The notes under the pieces were generated by a model. The model had not been told where the DNA came from, made no database searches, and saw nothing but the letters and a program-made list of their open reading frames with translations. Shown here one piece after another: positions 1 through 6,274 of a stretch of 8,799 nucleotides of DNA (position 1 is the first letter of the stretch; every line of letters starts with the position of its first letter). Source of the stretch: Stomatobaculum sp. (lineage in GTDB: Bacteria > Bacillota_A > Clostridia > Lachnospirales > Lachnospiraceae); the NCBI GenBank assembly GCA_017449925.1, contig JAFSYO010000095.1, positions 1 to 8,799 of the forward strand. The letters run 5' to 3'. The translations under genes were made by a program, and so were the position numbers.

Positions 1-566
1 ATCGCGGGGACTGTGGCCGGAATACCCTTGGAGGGTACGAACGTATTCACAACAGCTTCTCCGACCGGAGGCTTCGTGATGACCATGACGATCAGGATGA
101 CGACGATCATGATGGCGCCCAGGTATTTCACGACCTGGTCGATCAGGCTCTTTGCCCGCTTGGACAGGAAAAGAACGATCGCGAAGAGAGCTGTGAGGAC
201 ATAACCGATCTTAACATTCAGGCCGAAAAGGACGTCGAAGCCAAGGCCGCCGCCGCCGACATTTCCCATGTTGAAGGCCAGACCGCCAAGAGCGATCAGA
301 CCGGCCAGGACGAAGCCAAGGCCGCCGACCACTTCATTTGCAACATCCTGTCCGCGTTTTCCGGTGTAGCAGAGAACGCGCCAGATGTTCATCTGGGCAA
401 TTGCCGCCATGATGAGAGAGATCAGGACGACGAAGCCGAAGCTGGAGCCCAGGCTGGAAGTAAAGGTCGCGGTCTGTGTCAGGAAGCCGGGACCGATGGC
501 GGAAGTTGCCATCAGGAACGCGGCGCCGAGCATAACACTGGTATTTGCTTTCTGATTATTAGACAT
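1..566 (-). CDS. ycsG: YcsG-like NRAMP-family membrane transporter (C-terminus beyond left edge)
   Basis: The first 188 residues are visible; the reading frame runs off the left edge without a stop. The start ATG (564-566) has the ribosome binding site GGGGAGA (573-579) six bases upstream. The protein is strongly hydrophobic, with likely membrane segments near residues 11-30, 43-62, 80-101, 117-135 and 146-164. The opening resembles NRAMP/MntH proteins: a Gly-Pro-Gly at 25-27 matches the conserved Gly-Pro of NRAMP helix 1. Counting on without gaps, the metal-binding Asp-Pro-Gly-Asn of true NRAMPs would fall at residues 36-39, where this protein has Thr-Ser-Ser-Leu. It therefore probably does not carry Mn or Fe in the classical way. 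In Bacillus subtilis the NRAMP-like ycsG follows ycsF (pxpA), the same order as here (74 bases after pxpA), which suggests a role in lactam or 5-oxoproline metabolism. The substrate is unknown. Family assignment is fairly sure; function is inference. Confidence 0.85.
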   Translation of the reverse strand, partial: MSNNQKANTSVMLGAAFLMATSAIGPGFLTQTATFTSSLGSSFGFVVLISLIMAAIAQMNIWRVLCYTGKRGQDVANEVVGGLGFVLAGLIALGGLAFNMGNVGGGGLGFDVLFGLNVKIGYVLTALFAIVLFLSKRAKSLIDQVVKYLGAIMIVVILIVMVITKPPVGEAVVNTFVPSKGIPATVPA

Positions 567-572
567 AAATTG

Positions 573-579
573 TCTCCCC
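573..579 (-). promoter_or_regulatory. Ribosome binding site of the ycsG-like gene
   Basis: The minus strand reads GGGGAGA six bases before the ATG. It fixes the start of a gene whose frame is open at the window edge. No separate promoter or terminator is evident in the 74-base gap to pxpA, so the two genes are probably cotranscribed. Confidence 0.7.
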
Positions 580-640
580 TCTGCTTTGATAAATGTTCTT
601 GTAATTGTTCAGCACCCCGGATCTGCCGGCCGGAACGGCT

Positions 641-1408
641 TTAAACGATCTCCGAGATGGGGGCGATGGTGACGCCTTCTTCGATAAGCTTCGCCCGGAT
701 GTTCTTCACGAATTCAACTGCGGACGGGTTGTCGCCGTGGACGCAGATGGAATCTGCTGCCAGCGGGACCTCTTCTCCGGTGATGGCAGTGACTTTTCCT
801 TCCTTAACCATCCGGATGGTGCGGGCGATAGCTTCATCCTTGTCATGGATCACTGCGCCGGGTTTGCTGCGCGGGACCAGGGAGCCGTCCGCCTGATAGG
901 CGCGGTCCGCGAAGACTTCGCTGGCGGCGCGGAGGCCTGCCTTCTTCGCTTCGCTGATCAGGTGGCTGTTGGCGAGGCCGAGAAGGATGATATTGGAATC
1001 CACTTCGGCAACTGCCTCTGCAATGGCCTGTGCAAGGGCCGGATCCTTGGCTGCCTGATTGTAGAGTGCCCCGTGGGGCTTGCAGTGCTGGAGCTTCAGT
1101 CCGTGGGCGGTGGTAAAGGCGATCAGTGCGCCGAGCTGGTATTTCACATAGGCTTTGGCGTCCTTCGGGGAGCAGGCGATGTTCCTGCGGCCAAAGCCGA
1201 TCAGATCCGGATATCCCGGGTGCGCACCTACCGCGACGCCCGCCGCCTTGCAGGAAGCGACGGTCTTGTCCATCACGAGCGGATCACCTGCATGATAGCC
1301 ACAGGCCACGTTCGCTGAGGAGATGTGAGCGATGACAGCCTCGTCCATGCCGATGGTGTACGCACCGAAGCTCTCGCCCAGGTCACTGTTAAGATCAACC
1401 TTGTACAT
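641..1408 (-). CDS. pxpA: 5-oxoprolinase subunit A (LamB/YcsF family)
   Basis: A 255-residue protein, the usual length for PxpA/YcsF. PxpA acts with PxpB and PxpC in the ATP-dependent opening of 5-oxoproline (pyroglutamate) to glutamate, which removes a damage product and can supply nitrogen and carbon. Family motifs appear in order: [11 protein letters not shown] at 5-15 (most homologues have Cys where this has Ser8), [13 protein letters not shown] at 31-43, [15 protein letters not shown] at 61-75, a KPHGALYN block at 110-117, an FADRAY block, and the late CVHGDNPSA block. The frame is open for 63 codons further upstream, but ATG 1406-1408 is chosen because AAAGGAGGT lies six bases before it and homologues start with this DLN motif. 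PxpB and PxpC are not in the window; in relatives they lie downstream of ycsG, which here is beyond the left edge. A sigma-54 promoter about 31 bases upstream of the ATG probably drives transcription. Confidence 0.95.
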   Translation of the reverse strand: MYKVDLNSDLGESFGAYTIGMDEAVIAHISSANVACGYHAGDPLVMDKTVASCKAAGVAVGAHPGYPDLIGFGRRNIACSPKDAKAYVKYQLGALIAFTTAHGLKLQHCKPHGALYNQAAKDPALAQAIAEAVAEVDSNIILLGLANSHLISEAKKAGLRAASEVFADRAYQADGSLVPRSKPGAVIHDKDEAIARTIRMVKEGKVTAITGEEVPLAADSICVHGDNPSAVEFVKNIRAKLIEEGVTIAPISEIV

Positions 1409-1414
1409 GTATAT

Positions 1415-1423
1415 ACCTCCTTT
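1415..1423 (-). promoter_or_regulatory. Strong ribosome binding site of pxpA
   Basis: The minus strand reads AAAGGAGGT six bases before ATG 1408. It decides the start, because the reading frame stays open for another 63 codons upstream through the promoter region. Confidence 0.85.
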
Positions 1424-1449
1424 GATAATATGATTCTGTAATGATTCGT

Positions 1450-1465
1450 AGCAATATCCGTGCCA
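1450..1465 (-). promoter_or_regulatory. Sigma-54 (-24/-12) promoter for pxpA
   Basis: The minus strand reads TGGCACGGATATTGCT, that is TGGCAC, five bases, then TTGC, matching the RpoN consensus TGGCAC-N5-TTGCA/T at every invariant position with exact spacing. Taking the C of the GC element (1451) as -12 puts the transcription start near 1439 and gives a leader of about 31 bases before the pxpA ATG. It lies downstream of a gene for a sigma-54 activator and is preceded by two candidate enhancer sites. I found no other match to this consensus in the window by eye. The start point is inferred, not measured. Confidence 0.85.
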
Positions 1466-1481
1466 GTTTTCAGAAAACTGG
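1463..1481. repeat. Perfect 19-bp palindrome overlapping the -24 box
   Basis: CCAGTTTTC, one base, then GAAAACTGG: nine-base arms with no mismatch. It shares three bases with the -24 element of the sigma-54 promoter, so a protein bound here would cover the polymerase site. It does not resemble the GTGCG/CGCAC enhancer repeats, so it would be read by another factor if it is functional. The inferred transcript from this promoter starts downstream of it, so an RNA hairpin role would need readthrough from the upstream operon. Confidence 0.55.
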
Positions 1482-1518
1482 AGAGAGGCGCTCGAATCCA
1501 GAAAAGAACTTGATCCAT

Positions 1519-1550
1519 TCATGAATAAAAAAATATAAATAAAATAAAAA
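1519..1550. promoter_or_regulatory. AT-rich tract between enhancer sites and sigma-54 promoter
   Basis: About 32 bases made almost only of A and T, with several A-runs on the plus strand. It sits between the enhancer pair and the -24/-12 element, where sigma-54 promoters often carry an IHF/HU site or an intrinsic bend that helps looping. No exact IHF consensus is claimed. The T-rich minus-strand reading could also serve as the U-tract of a terminator for the upstream operon. Confidence 0.4.
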
Positions 1551-1566
1551 GCGTGCGGAAACGCAC
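1541..1566 (-). terminator. Possible weak Rho-independent terminator after the two-component operon
   Basis: On the minus strand, downstream of the activator stop codon, the GTGCG/CGCAC stem with a TTTC loop is followed by GC and then a T-rich run (CTTTTTATTTTATTT). The stem is only five base pairs and the U-tract is interrupted, so termination would be partial. The element coincides with the proximal enhancer site and may do both jobs or only the latter. Confidence 0.35.
1553..1566. promoter_or_regulatory. Candidate enhancer site, promoter-proximal
   Basis: Inverted repeat GTGCG-GAAA-CGCAC: five-base arms and a four-base spacer. It has the same arms and spacer length as the repeat at 1584-1597, centre to centre 31 bp, close to three helical turns. 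Its centre is about 120 bases upstream of the inferred pxpA start point, a usual distance for NtrC-type activators. The likely binder is the activator encoded by the adjacent gene, through its Fis-type helix-turn-helix. On the minus strand the repeat followed by a T-rich stretch also looks like a weak terminator. Confidence 0.7.
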
Positions 1567-1583
1567 CTGCTTCTGAATACAGG

Positions 1584-1597
1584 GTGCGAATCCGCAC
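1584..1597. promoter_or_regulatory. Candidate enhancer site, promoter-distal
   Basis: Inverted repeat GTGCG-AATC-CGCAC, the second copy of the repeat at 1553-1566 with identical arms and spacer length. Its centre is about 151 bases upstream of the inferred pxpA start point, and it lies just beyond the stop codon of the activator gene. Paired, helically phased dyads are typical of NtrC-family enhancers, where activator dimers bind side by side and form a hexamer. Confidence 0.7.
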
Positions 1598-1615
1598 ACA
1601 TTCTTTTTTTATGAT

Positions 1616-3016
1616 TCAGGTTTCTGGCGCTGTTTCGGAGGTCTCCTCAGGTGCGTTTCCGTCGGCCTCCAGTCTGCGGCGAAGGGTAAAGCGGGTGCAT
1701 CCGAGAAGCTGTGCCGCTTTGGAGAGATTGCCCTCGCAGAGGGAGAGGGCGCGGTCGATGTAGGCCCGCTCGAAAGCTTCCACCTCTTTTCGGAGGTCCA
1801 CCGGTCCTTTGGATAGATCCTGGACAGGCCAGCTGGTTCCGGAAGCGGCCGGAGAGGGCGCACTCGGGAGAAAGAGATCGCTTTCTCTTCCGTCCAGCAC
1901 TTCCCCGGCGGATAAAAGCACGCCCCGCTCCAGGACGTTCCGGAGTTCCCGGACGTTGCCCTTCCAGTGCCGGCGCATCAGCTGTTCCATGAATTCCGGG
2001 GAGATACCTGTGAGCTTTTTCCCGAAACGGAGATTGTAGTGCTCCAGGTAGTAGCTGCAGAGGGCCGGAATATCTTCCGGGCGCTCCCTGAGGGGCGGGA
2101 TCAGGATCTGCATCACATTCAGCCGGTAGTAGAGGTCCTCGCGGAAGTTCCCTTTCCGGACTTCCTCCTCCAGATTCCGGTTGGTAGCGGCCGCGATCCT
2201 GACATTCACTTCGATGTCCCTGAGACCGCCGATCCGTTTAAAACTGCGGTCCTCGAGGAAGGAGAGGAGCTTTGCCTGCATGGAAAGGGGCATTTCCCCG
2301 ATCTCGTCCAGAAACACGGTCCCTCCGTTCGCCAGTTCCATCAGTCCCTTTTTCGAACCTGAAGCCCCGGTGAAGGCGCCTTTTTCATATCCGAAAAGCT
2401 CGGATTCCAGCAGGTTCTCAGGAATGGCGCTGCAGTTGATCTTTACGAAGGGTTCCTTTGCCCGGGCGCTTTTCTGGTGCACCTCCCGTATCACGACCTC
2501 TTTTCCGGTGCCGGTCTCACCGCAGACCAGCAGGTCCACATTGTCCGCCCTTGCCAGGATGTCTATGGTATCCCGTATCCTCCGCACCGCAGGGCTGACG
2601 CCGAGGAATTTCCATGTGCGCCTCCCGATCAGTTCCAGCCGGCGGGAATTGGTGCGCTGCTGTATGCTTCGGGAGATATAAAGATGGATCTCTTCCAGGT
2701 CGAAGGGTTTCTGCACGAAGTGGTCCACGCCCTGTTTCATGGCCTCCACCGCCTGCTGGATGGAACCGTAGGCGGTCATGAGGATGATGATCAGGTCCTC
2801 GTCCAGATTTTTGAAGTCTGCGACGTGGGAGAGGCCGCTGTCATTTTTCAGCCGGTTGTCCAGCAGCAGGACGTCCGGGGAGAAGCTTTCGGCGACAGCC
2901 AGACCGCCGGCGATATTTTCCGCGGTGCGCACCTGGTATCCGAGATCTGTGAGTCCGTTTTCCAGGGACATGCGGATCAGACGCTCGTCATCGATGATCA
3001 GTAGTTTACAGTTCAT
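1616..3016 (-). CDS. Sigma-54-dependent response regulator (NtrC family)
   Basis: 466 residues with the full three-domain NtrC layout. Receiver domain, about 1-120: acidic pair Asp9-Asp10, phospho-acceptor Asp53, Thr81 and Lys103. AAA+ domain, about 137-370: Walker A GETGTGKE at 166-173, the sigma-54 contact loop GAFTGA intact at 213-218, Walker B TVFLDE at 233-238, then an arginine-rich REDLYYRLNV block. A Fis-type helix-turn-helix (GNLSKAAQLLG...RRRLEADG) lies near the C-terminus at about 430-455. ATG 3016 is chosen although the frame is open 48 codons further up, because the receiver domain begins right there and GGGGGAA precedes it. The gene overlaps the end of the kinase gene by 11 bases, so the two are probably translationally coupled cognate partners. 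The likely target is the sigma-54 promoter just downstream, in front of pxpA. The domain calls are very sure; the target is inference. Confidence 0.96.
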   Translation of the reverse strand: MNCKLLIIDDERLIRMSLENGLTDLGYQVRTAENIAGGLAVAESFSPDVLLLDNRLKNDSGLSHVADFKNLDEDLIIILMTAYGSIQQAVEAMKQGVDHFVQKPFDLEEIHLYISRSIQQRTNSRRLELIGRRTWKFLGVSPAVRRIRDTIDILARADNVDLLVCGETGTGKEVVIREVHQKSARAKEPFVKINCSAIPENLLESELFGYEKGAFTGASGSKKGLMELANGGTVFLDEIGEMPLSMQAKLLSFLEDRSFKRIGGLRDIEVNVRIAAATNRNLEEEVRKGNFREDLYYRLNVMQILIPPLRERPEDIPALCSYYLEHYNLRFGKKLTGISPEFMEQLMRRHWKGNVRELRNVLERGVLLSAGEVLDGRESDLFLPSAPSPAASGTSWPVQDLSKGPVDLRKEVEAFERAYIDRALSLCEGNLSKAAQLLGCTRFTLRRRLEADGNAPEETSETAPET

Positions 3017-4523
3017 ATTCTTCCCCCGGTTTCTGGGCGTTTTCCGTAACTGCCTCTTCCTGTCCGCGGAACACAAGTTCCACGCGGGTGCCTTTTCCTT
3101 CCTCGGAAAACAGCTGCAGGGTTCCATTGTTCTGTTCTGCCAGGCGCCTGGCGATGGCAAGACCGAAGCCGCCGGATTCTCCGCGCATTACGCTGAGCAC
3201 TTTCTCCGGCGGCATACCGATGCCGTTGTCGTTGACGGAAAGAAGGATCTCCCTGGCGGGACCGGCCTCCCGGTTTCCGGGACGCATTTCCGCCTCGATC
3301 AGGATGTCGCCGCCTTCCGGCAGTGCCTTCATGCTGTTGTTGATGAGATTGATGAGGATCTGCCGGAGCTGCTGTTCGTCCGCCAGGATCCAGATGGAGC
3401 CGGCGGTTTTTGTGGAGAGGCGGATGCCTTTGTTTTCCGCCACCTTGGAGTAGAGCAGGGCGATCTCGTCCAGAAGCTCGTTCAGGAGCAGGGTGGTCTG
3501 CCTGCTTTCCCGCTGCCTTGCAAGGTTGACCAGATTATTGATGAGGAGACTCACCCGGTCCACTTCACTGATCATTCCCTGACACAGCTGCCGGTCCCGG
3601 TCTGTTTCCAGATGCTTTTCTATGACCTGGAGCCCGGTGCGGATGCCGGTCAGAGGGTTTTTGGCCTCATGAGCCACATCAGCCGCGAGTTTACCTGTGT
3701 AGGCAAGTTTTTCGTCCCGATTCAGCTTGTCCTCCATGCGCCGCTGGTACGTCTGGTCATCAATGGTGCAGAGAATGCCAGGCGGACCGCCCTTTTCCTC
3801 TGCAGGAAGCTGCCAGAAAGCCAGTTCCAGAAAACGTTTCCTGCCGCGGGGGGCTTTCAGAGTGACCCGGAGAGGAAGCACTTCGCCCCGCAGGATCATT
3901 TCCCGAAGGATCTCTTCCAGACTGCGTCCCTCATCATCCTTTTCCTCCGGGAGATTCATCATCGCCTCCGCCCGGGGATTCCGGAAGATCACATTTTTCC
4001 CTCCGTCGTACACGAGGACTCCGAGAGGAAGATTCTCGACGATGCCTTCATTCAGGGCGCGTATCCAGTTGATCTGGTCCATGTACTGCCGGATGGAGAG
4101 CATCATCAGACTGAAGGCGGAGGCCAGCTGCCCGGTCTCGTCGGTCCGCCCGGTGTATTCTGTGAAGCTTTCAGCCTCCGGACTTCTGGGGTTCAGGCTG
4201 ATGCGGGTGCAGACTTCCGCCAGATCCCGGATGGGAGAGGAGATATTCCAGGCGATCAGGACGCTGGTCTGTACAATGATCAGAAGAACGGCGATGCCCA
4301 TCAGGATAATGTAGCGCTGTTCCTCGATACAGCTCAGGATCAGTTCCCGCCGCAGCGGCCCTGTCAGCACCTGGCCTTCCGCGAGAGCGGCGGAGACTGC
4401 CTTGGCGTACTCGTTCCTGAGGAACAGCCCCAGGAAAGCGATCATGGTGAGGAGGCTGATGCCGACGAAAGGCAGGAGGATCCTGTTCTCGATGGAAAGC
4501 TGGAATTTCGGAGACTGTTTCAT
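3006..4523 (-). CDS. Membrane sensor histidine kinase, NtrB-like
   Basis: 505 residues. Membrane segments at about 15-35 and 71-92 enclose an outside loop of only about 35 residues. A HAMP-like linker follows (about 93-147), then a PAS-like domain (about 155-258), the dimerisation/phospho-acceptor helix with H-box AHEAKNPLTG (His285), and the ATPase domain with N-box Asn396 in NLINNSMKAL, G1 box DNGIGM at 432-437 and G2 GGFGLAIARR at 451-460. Between G1 and G2 there are only about 14 residues and no recognisable F-box, so the ATP lid is short compared with NtrB. The kinase should phosphorylate the response regulator encoded next. Its start ATG overlaps the stop of the symporter gene (ATGA, 4520-4523), and AGGAGG at 4534-4539 lies inside that gene. 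Symporter, kinase and regulator thus form one coupled operon. The small outer loop leaves little room for a classical ligand domain, so sensing may go through the PAS domain or the symporter. The signal is unknown. Confidence 0.93.
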   Translation of the reverse strand: MKQSPKFQLSIENRILLPFVGISLLTMIAFLGLFLRNEYAKAVSAALAEGQVLTGPLRRELILSCIEEQRYIILMGIAVLLIIVQTSVLIAWNISSPIRDLAEVCTRISLNPRSPEAESFTEYTGRTDETGQLASAFSLMMLSIRQYMDQINWIRALNEGIVENLPLGVLVYDGGKNVIFRNPRAEAMMNLPEEKDDEGRSLEEILREMILRGEVLPLRVTLKAPRGRKRFLELAFWQLPAEEKGGPPGILCTIDDQTYQRRMEDKLNRDEKLAYTGKLAADVAHEAKNPLTGIRTGLQVIEKHLETDRDRQLCQGMISEVDRVSLLINNLVNLARQRESRQTTLLLNELLDEIALLYSKVAENKGIRLSTKTAGSIWILADEQQLRQILINLINNSMKALPEGGDILIEAEMRPGNREAGPAREILLSVNDNGIGMPPEKVLSVMRGESGGFGLAIARRLAEQNNGTLQLFSEEGKGTRVELVFRGQEEAVTENAQKPGEEYEL

Positions 4524-5971
4524 ACTTTATGAGCCTCCTGTTTTCCTGAGAAGATCACCAGCGCGGCCATGGAGAACAGAACGCCGAACATGGCGGGATG
4601 CAGAGACATGCGCCCTGTGTAGTACAGCGGATAGAAAGCCAGAATGGACAGAAGGCCAGCAGTGATGGACGCTTTGACTCCCCGGAGAGTCACCCGGTCT
4701 GTCAGCAGGGATCCGTACAGCGGAGCGAAGAGAGTCACAGATATGATGCCCCAGAGATCGCCTCCGTAGGAAAGGCCGAAGGCCGGCGGATTCATGGCGA
4801 GGAGCATCACCAGGACACCTGCGCCGGCTACGCTGAAGCGGGCGATGTTAACCACCCGGGAGGGAGAAAGCCTGTCGCCGGAAAGAGGCGCGGCGATGTC
4901 ATAGGACAGAGATTCAGCCACCATCAGAAGCTGGGAATTGGCTGTGGATACACAGGCGCCGATGACAGAAAACAAAAACAGGCCGCTCCAGGGACCGTAA
5001 AGTTCATGGTTGATGATGTGGATAAAAATGCCGTCGGTGGGGACCGCCTCCGGCTGGGAAGGCACCAGCACCCGGAGGGCGAGGCCGATATGCACCAGGG
5101 AAACATAGACCAGAAGGAGCAGTCCGAGAGAGCAGTACAGTGTCCTTGCAGCAGTTCTCTCATCCTTTGCGCTCATCAGCCGCACCAGATACTGCGGGTT
5201 AGCGGAAAGACCGAGACCCCAGCCCCAGAAGGCGGAGAAACACACCATCGGCGTGAACCGGCCGCTGAACAGCTTCATCATCTGGCCCGGCTCTGTGACA
5301 GTATCCATTCCCGGATGGGCGGAGCCGGAGATGGAAGCAGCCGCCTGGTACAGCGCGGGAATTCCGCCTGCCCGGCTGACCAGCGCTATGCAGAGGAACA
5401 GGAGGCTGACGGTCAGCAGGATCAGGTTGAACATGTCGGTCCGGAGCACAGAGCGGTAGCCGCCGAAAGTGGTGTACATGATGAAAAGACACACCATAAG
5501 TACGGAAACGGAATAAGGAATATTGAACAACTCCGAAGCCACCAGGCCGAAGCCTTTGAACTGCGTCACAAGATAAAAGATATAGACACAGATGAACACG
5601 GCTCCGTAGACGATCTGCAGGGAGCGGGAGCCGAACCTGCTGCGGAAATAGTCCGGCACTGTCACGACGCCGGCGCGGTGGATCTTTCTTGCGATCAGGC
5701 CCATCAGGAAAGCGCCGAAGAACCATGGGATCACCGAGTAGGAAATAGAGGCCAGGCCGTTCTCGTAGATGCTTCCGGTGAGGCTCAGGATCGTAACGGC
5801 GGAGAGCCAGGTCCCGGTGAAGGTGCAGACGCAGAAGGGCAGGGTGACCTGGTGTCCGCAGATAAAATAATCCTGAGGCGTGCTGCTGCCCCGCAGACTG
5901 CTTTTTCCGATGATCAGCAGCACAAGAGAGTAGATACAGAAGTATCCAAGATAAAGAGCTGTTTTACCCAC
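4520..5971 (-). CDS. Sodium:solute symporter family (SSS) transporter
   Basis: 483 hydrophobic residues, the usual size for the SSS family (PutP/PanF-like, LeuT fold, about 13 membrane helices). Family marks are the PDYFRSRFGSR segment at 106-116, FGGYRSVLRTD at 169-179, and VSTANSQLL at 341-349, whose Ser-Thr pair corresponds to the Na2 sodium site of PutP helix 8. It should import a small organic solute with sodium. The substrate cannot be read from the sequence; position upstream of a two-component system and pxpA makes 5-oxoproline, an amino acid or another carboxylate reasonable guesses. The start is GTG at 5969-5971, supported by AAAGGA seven bases upstream; a nearby ATG at 5976-5978 is in another frame and meets a stop after four codons. 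It is the first gene of the operon and overlaps the kinase start by four bases. No convincing promoter was found for it; the promoter may lie within the divergent small gene. Confidence 0.93.
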   Translation of the reverse strand: MGKTALYLGYFCIYSLVLLIIGKSSLRGSSTPQDYFICGHQVTLPFCVCTFTGTWLSAVTILSLTGSIYENGLASISYSVIPWFFGAFLMGLIARKIHRAGVVTVPDYFRSRFGSRSLQIVYGAVFICVYIFYLVTQFKGFGLVASELFNIPYSVSVLMVCLFIMYTTFGGYRSVLRTDMFNLILLTVSLLFLCIALVSRAGGIPALYQAAASISGSAHPGMDTVTEPGQMMKLFSGRFTPMVCFSAFWGWGLGLSANPQYLVRLMSAKDERTAARTLYCSLGLLLLVYVSLVHIGLALRVLVPSQPEAVPTDGIFIHIINHELYGPWSGLFLFSVIGACVSTANSQLLMVAESLSYDIAAPLSGDRLSPSRVVNIARFSVAGAGVLVMLLAMNPPAFGLSYGGDLWGIISVTLFAPLYGSLLTDRVTLRGVKASITAGLLSILAFYPLYYTGRMSLHPAMFGVLFSMAALVIFSGKQEAHKV

Positions 5972-6000
5972 TGGACATTCCTTTCCTGTTCGGATAAACT
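5972..6000 (+). promoter_or_regulatory. Candidate sigma-A promoter for the small plus-strand gene
   Basis: TGGACA (5972-5977), 17 bases, then TAAACT (5995-6000). These match five of six and four of six bases of the -35 and -10 consensus with ideal spacing. Transcription would start near 6006, just before the ribosome binding site AAGGAGG at 6010-6016, giving a very short leader. Confidence 0.45.
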
Positions 6001-6004
6001 AAGG

Positions 6005-6019
6005 GCACCAAGGAGGTGC
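6005..6019 (+). promoter_or_regulatory. Small hairpin enclosing the ribosome binding site
   Basis: GCACC-AAGGA-GGTGC: five-base arms around a five-base loop. AAGGAGG (6010-6016), the ribosome binding site of the small gene nine bases before its ATG, lies partly in the loop and partly in the right arm, so the fold could limit translation. With such short arms it could be chance. Confidence 0.35.
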
Positions 6020-6025
6020 TGGATC

Positions 6026-6259
6026 ATGGCGATAAACCCGTTGAATCTGATGAAGCTCGGAGGACTGAAGAAAAAATTCGAGAATGGACATCCGAAGCTG
6101 TTCCGTTTTCTGGGTGCGGTGGTCGCTCCGGGACTGCCGGAGGGGACCGTGCTGGAACTGACGGTCAAAAAGCCCGGAGAAGAACCGGTGACGACGAATA
6201 TGAAGCTCACAGCCGAGGATATGGAGATCCTCAGTGAGATCAGAGAAATCCTGCAGTAA
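6026..6259 (+). CDS. Conserved-looking small protein of unknown function
   Basis: 77 residues, divergent from the symporter operon. AAGGAGG sits nine bases before ATG 6026, and a strong terminator follows 15 bases after the stop; together these make it a convincing free-standing gene. The N-terminal third is basic and probably helical (LMKLGGLKKKFENGHPK), the middle alternates in a beta-like pattern (GTVLELTVKKPGEEPVT), and the C-terminus is an acidic helix (AEDMEILSEIREIL). There is no signal peptide, membrane segment, cysteine or catalytic motif. It resembles short hypothetical proteins I associate with Clostridia, but I cannot name a family or function. The same frame is open far upstream, antisense to the symporter, but that extension has no support. 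Confidence 0.8.
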   Translation: MAINPLNLMKLGGLKKKFENGHPKLFRFLGAVVAPGLPEGTVLELTVKKPGEEPVTTNMKLTAEDMEILSEIREILQ

Positions 6260-6274
6260 AAAATGCAGTGAAAA

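Noticed and set aside
567..640. Possible terminator between pxpA and the ycsG-like gene (GC-rich inverted repeats around 620-640)
   Set aside because: No T-run follows on the minus strand and the stems are short; the genes are more likely cotranscribed.
2924..2933. GGTGCGCACC in the regulator gene, with a second copy at 1219-1228 in pxpA, as further activator sites
   Set aside because: The arms match the enhancer dyads but the four-base spacer is missing, and both copies lie within coding sequence.
2778..4532. Long plus-strand open frame (584 codons) antisense to the kinase and regulator genes
   Set aside because: The minus-strand genes have full domain motifs over the same DNA; the plus frame has no ribosome binding site and no recognisable domain. 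It is a by-product of GC-rich codon use.
4598..6025. Long plus-strand frame antisense to the symporter that runs into the small gene
   Set aside because: Only the last 77 codons have a ribosome binding site and protein-like composition; the rest is the complement of the symporter, rich in His, Gln and Gly.
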